Positions 61,051 to 64,000 of a stretch of 64,000 nucleotides of DNA are shown here, one piece after another; position 1 is the first letter of the stretch, and each line of letters begins with the position of its first letter. The notes under the pieces were generated by a model that searched no databases, was not told the DNA's origin, and saw nothing but the letters and a program-made list of their open reading frames with translations. The position numbers and the translations under genes were made by a program. The DNA comes from Bartonella queenslandensis (GTDB taxonomy: Bacteria > Pseudomonadota > Alphaproteobacteria > Rhizobiales > Rhizobiaceae). The stretch spans positions 124,001 to 188,000 of the forward strand of contig NZ_NAAI01000002.1 of NCBI RefSeq assembly GCF_018155095.1, given 5' to 3'.

Positions 61051-64000
61051 TTATAAGGCAATCTCATCAAGAAATGCCTCGAGTTTTTCTGGAGGAAGTT
61101 TAAAAATTTTGGCTTCTTTACTGTAGATAAGCAGAGCTTGGACATCTTTATCAGGATGAATAGCTTGCAACAATTTTCGATAAAGCGCCATTTGCAACCA
61201 ATGATGAGGAGCAATAGCGGCTTCATTTTCTGGGGGGAATCCCGTTTTAAAATCAGCAAAGATAATGCTCTTTTGCGTGATGTAGAGACGGTCAATTTGA
61301 CCAGAAATTGCTTGTTCTTTTCCACGAATTTTTACAATACCCATTAAGGGAACTTCAGCACGTGAATGCGCAGAGAAAAGGGGTTTGAGGTAATCATGAT
61401 TTAAAATTTTCCAAACATGACGAAGAGCATCTTCTCTTTGGCTCTTATACCAATGAGAAGCTTTGATATTGAGATAGTTTCGAGCATAATCTTCACGTTT
61501 TTGTGGGGGGCAGTTGGGTAGATATTGTAATAATCGGTGAATGAGATGACCATATTCAATGAAAAAAGCTCTGTTTGTATTTATTTCTCCTAAAACAGGT
61601 GAAGTGAAAAGCTGTTTTGGGCTTGAAGAAAGCTCTGTATCAGCTTCAATGGAAAGGCTTGCGACAGAGGGTCTTAACGGTTTTGGAAGAATTGGTTCTG
61701 CCGGTACTTTATGAGAGAAAAAATCAGGCAAAGATGGTAAGGCTTGACTTTCAGTGCAGAAAACTTCTTGGTTTATAGAGACAGAAGAAGATGTAACGCA
61801 ATAACGCCAAGCTGCAATATCTTCTGCAGGACCTTTTATTGCAACCGCATGGGGTTCAAGAGCTTTCTTTACTAGTTGTAGCCATGTATGAGAAGGTGTT
61901 TTTTTACCTTTATATCCACAAATAAATAAACGATCTTCAGCGCGTGTCATTCCTACATAAAGAAGGCGTCTATACTCTTCTTCGGCACGCTCTTTTAAAT
62001 GTAAAATTGCTTGTTTAGAGAGTTTTGTATCAAACTTTTCATTGGGGCGCCAAATAAAAGCTTGTTGTCCATTCCCTTGTGCACTGTTTAAAGAAACTTT
62101 AAGCAAATGAGGCGCATGCTGAGGATGCCAAATCGCACTACCAGGATCAACCAAAAACACTATAGCAGCCTCTAGTCCTTTTGCGGCGTGAACAGTCATG
62201 ATGCGAATTTCTTCATTGTTTTGTTCAAATTCACGTTTAATTTCTGGTTCACTTGCACTTAATGTTTCTAAAAAAGCTTGTAATCCTGGTAATCCTGTTT
62301 TTTGAATAGCGAGCGTATAATCCATAAAAGCATCGAGCACATCATTTGCTTCAGATCCTAAACGGGCTAAAATTTTTTGCCTTCCCTTATCATTATTCAG
62401 AATATGACTGTAAAACTCGAAAACTGGTATTTTATCCACTAAAGTGCGATAATGGTTCAGCTTTTCAAAAGTATCTTTAAAAGATACCTGCGATGATGCA
62501 TGCGTACATAAGCTTTGCCAAAGAGAGCCGGTTCTGTGTGCGGAAAGCTGATAGAGTTCCTCTTCACTAAGAGAAAAAAGAGGGCTTTTTAATACGCAAG
62601 CAAGAGAAAGATCATCTTGTGGCTGCAAAACAAAACGCGCAAGCGCCATTAAATCACGAATACTAATATGTTTGGTGAGTTGTAAACGATCAGCTCCTGC
62701 TACGGGAATATTGCGGTGTTTAAGAGCACGAGAAAGAGCTGAGACAAATTGATCTCGTTTACGGACCAAAATCATAATATCACTTGCCCGTATTAAGCGT
62801 CCCTTTGCTGGAAGCATCTCGCCTTTTTGTAACCAGTCAGCAATCGTTTCAGCAATTTTTTCTGCTAAACGAACTGCAGGTGTATCTAAATGATCAACAG
62901 TTGTCTGCCAATCTTGAGGAAATTCGCTTGTTTCTTCGGAAATGGCATCCCATATAACAACTTCACCTGGGCTATGAACACGAATAGCTTCATGCACTGT
63001 TTTTGTATTTTCTGCAGAAAGTCCTTTATAGTTTGCTGGTGTTTCAAAAACAAGATCAACGCTTTTAAGAACATCTGCTGTAGAGCGAAAAGAATAATGC
63101 AGTTGTATTTTTTCAAATTGCTGATTTGTTTGCTGCGCTTTTTTTTGAATGATTTGTCCATTTTCAGCAAAATTTTCTGGAACTGCGCCTTGAAAAGAAT
63201 AAATAGATTGCTTTTCATCTCCAACAGCAAAAAGAGTCCGTATATTTGTTCGTTGGCTATAACCTGAGAAAAATTCTTGTGCCAACAGTTGAATAATTTG
63301 CCATTGCTCAGGATTGGTATCTTGTGCTTCATCAAGGAGAATATGATCAAGCCCACGATCAAGTTTATAATGCACCCATTGACTTGCACCTTTACGTTGT
63401 AACAAATGAAGCGTACGTTCAATAAGGTCGTCAAAATCCAAGAAGCCATTGGCTTTTTTTAGATTCGTATAGATTTTGAGATAAACGGCACAGAGCTGAA
63501 AAGCAGCCATATTGAGGGTAGCAATTTTTGCGCATTGATGTTTTTCTAAAAGAACAGAAAGCTTGTTTTGTTTATCTTCAAGCATTTGTTGAATAAAAGG
63601 CCAAATTTCATCTGATTTTTTACGAGACAAACGTGAAAAATGACGCGGCTCACCTTTTGTTGTAAAATAAATATCAGAAATAATATTGAGAATATTTGTC
63701 TCATCACGTACCTTTTCTAATTGGGAAAATTTTTCAACCATATCTTTTAAGCTTTGGTTACCATTGATTTCACAATGCTTAAGAGCATAAAGGGGGAGGC
63801 GCGCAGTCTGTTGAACTTGTTCCAGCAGGTATTGATTTGTTTCATCGGGCGCTAAGTTAAAAAGCGCACGCAATTTTTCTTCTCCATTTTCAGATAAGAG
63901 AGAATATAAAAAATCAGACAGTTTATGTTGCTTTTCAACGGCTTCATGGAGCAGTTGATTAAAAGTATGTTCGTTAATAACTTGAAGTAACTGTTGCAAA
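61051..64000 (-). CDS. addA: Double-strand break repair helicase-nuclease AddA (3' part)
   Basis: UvrD-like helicase with a C-terminal RecB nuclease domain, functioning with AddB in recombinational repair. The gene runs off the right edge; 982 codons are visible and the N-terminus with Walker A is outside. Seen are motif II in LDHILLDEAQDTNPEQW, FAVGDEKQSIYSFQGA (motif III), YRSTA-like HYSFRSTADVL, EIRIMTVHAAKGLEAAIVFL (motif V) and LLYVGMTRAEDRLFICGY (motif VI). The nuclease domain has EYGHLIHRLLQYLP and SIIFADFKTGFPPENE with QMALYRKLL. All are intact, so the gene looks functional. Confidence 0.95.
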   Translation of the reverse strand, partial: LQQLLQVINEHTFNQLLHEAVEKQHKLSDFLYSLLSENGEEKLRALFNLAPDETNQYLLEQVQQTARLPLYALKHCEINGNQSLKDMVEKFSQLEKVRDETNILNIISDIYFTTKGEPRHFSRLSRKKSDEIWPFIQQMLEDKQNKLSVLLEKHQCAKIATLNMAAFQLCAVYLKIYTNLKKANGFLDFDDLIERTLHLLQRKGASQWVHYKLDRGLDHILLDEAQDTNPEQWQIIQLLAQEFFSGYSQRTNIRTLFAVGDEKQSIYSFQGAVPENFAENGQIIQKKAQQTNQQFEKIQLHYSFRSTADVLKSVDLVFETPANYKGLSAENTKTVHEAIRVHSPGEVVIWDAISEETSEFPQDWQTTVDHLDTPAVRLAEKIAETIADWLQKGEMLPAKGRLIRASDIMILVRKRDQFVSALSRALKHRNIPVAGADRLQLTKHISIRDLMALARFVLQPQDDLSLACVLKSPLFSLSEEELYQLSAHRTGSLWQSLCTHASSQVSFKDTFEKLNHYRTLVDKIPVFEFYSHILNNDKGRQKILARLGSEANDVLDAFMDYTLAIQKTGLPGLQAFLETLSASEPEIKREFEQNNEEIRIMTVHAAKGLEAAIVFLVDPGSAIWHPQHAPHLLKVSLNSAQGNGQQAFIWRPNEKFDTKLSKQAILHLKERAEEEYRRLLYVGMTRAEDRLFICGYKGKKTPSHTWLQLVKKALEPHAVAIKGPAEDIAAWRYCVTSSSVSINQEVFCTESQALPSLPDFFSHKVPAEPILPKPLRPSVASLSIEADTELSSSPKQLFTSPVLGEINTNRAFFIEYGHLIHRLLQYLPNCPPQKREDYARNYLNIKASHWYKSQREDALRHVWKILNHDYLKPLFSAHSRAEVPLMGIVKIRGKEQAISGQIDRLYITQKSIIFADFKTGFPPENEAAIAPHHWLQMALYRKLLQAIHPDKDVQALLIYSKEAKIFKLPPEKLEAFLDEIAL

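Overview
The window is AT-rich chromosomal DNA of an alphaproteobacterium, almost certainly a Bartonella (Hyphomicrobiales); the species is not resolved. The genus call rests on ChvG/ChvI-type regulators (BatS/BatR in Bartonella) next to hprK, an EIIA-Man domain protein and HPr, on a DivL-type kinase with Tyr in place of His, on an infC that starts at ATT, and on very long AT-rich intergenic gaps (0.4-1.5 kb) filled with decayed repeats. I see no rRNA, tRNA, IS transposase, prophage or CRISPR array. About 40 protein genes are well supported, nearly all of them housekeeping.

Layout. 0-6.6 kb: dapD, lepA, an EamA permease and argB. 8-11.2 kb: dnaJ and dnaK with a terminator between them. 12-13.3 kb: a periplasmic PCuAC copper chaperone and a BON-LysM protein. 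13.7-17.6 kb: chvI, chvG, hprK, EIIA, ptsH (envelope-stress/acid sensing plus a regulatory PTS). 18.1-22.9 kb: thpR, grpE and hrcA (divergent heat-shock pair), rdgB-hemW. 23.7-26.6 kb: dapE, a YgjP-like metalloprotease and an alpha/beta hydrolase. 26.8-30.6 kb: infC and an ABC exporter. 31.4-38 kb: tamA-tamB, an outer-membrane assembly pair. 38.4-40.9 kb: comM and an orphan solute-binding protein. 41.8-48.2 kb: gyrB, ubiE, ubiB, coaBC (with a ribbon-helix-helix N-terminus). 49.7-54.7 kb: an EI24-like membrane protein, accD-folC and an NDUFA9-like protein. 55.4-59.9 kb: ahcY, divL, tsaE. 60.5-64 kb: trxA and the 3' part of addA on the minus strand, running off the right edge.

The most unusual content lies between the genes. 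A degenerate dispersed repeat, which I do not recognise, occurs at least nine to twelve times. It has an AT-rich head, a 150-200 bp core and, in some copies, a tail module of about 250 bp. The better copies carry a tiny reading frame behind a purine-rich ribosome-binding-like stretch. One copy is inverted and faces another at 3.5-4.35 kb, and three lie in a row behind infC. Other points of interest are an AccD with all four zinc-ribbon cysteines replaced, the RHH-CoaBC fusion that also lacks the usual CoaC cysteine, a nested dyad in front of the PCuAC gene, and a probable inversion that reversed the addA-trxA block relative to tsaE.
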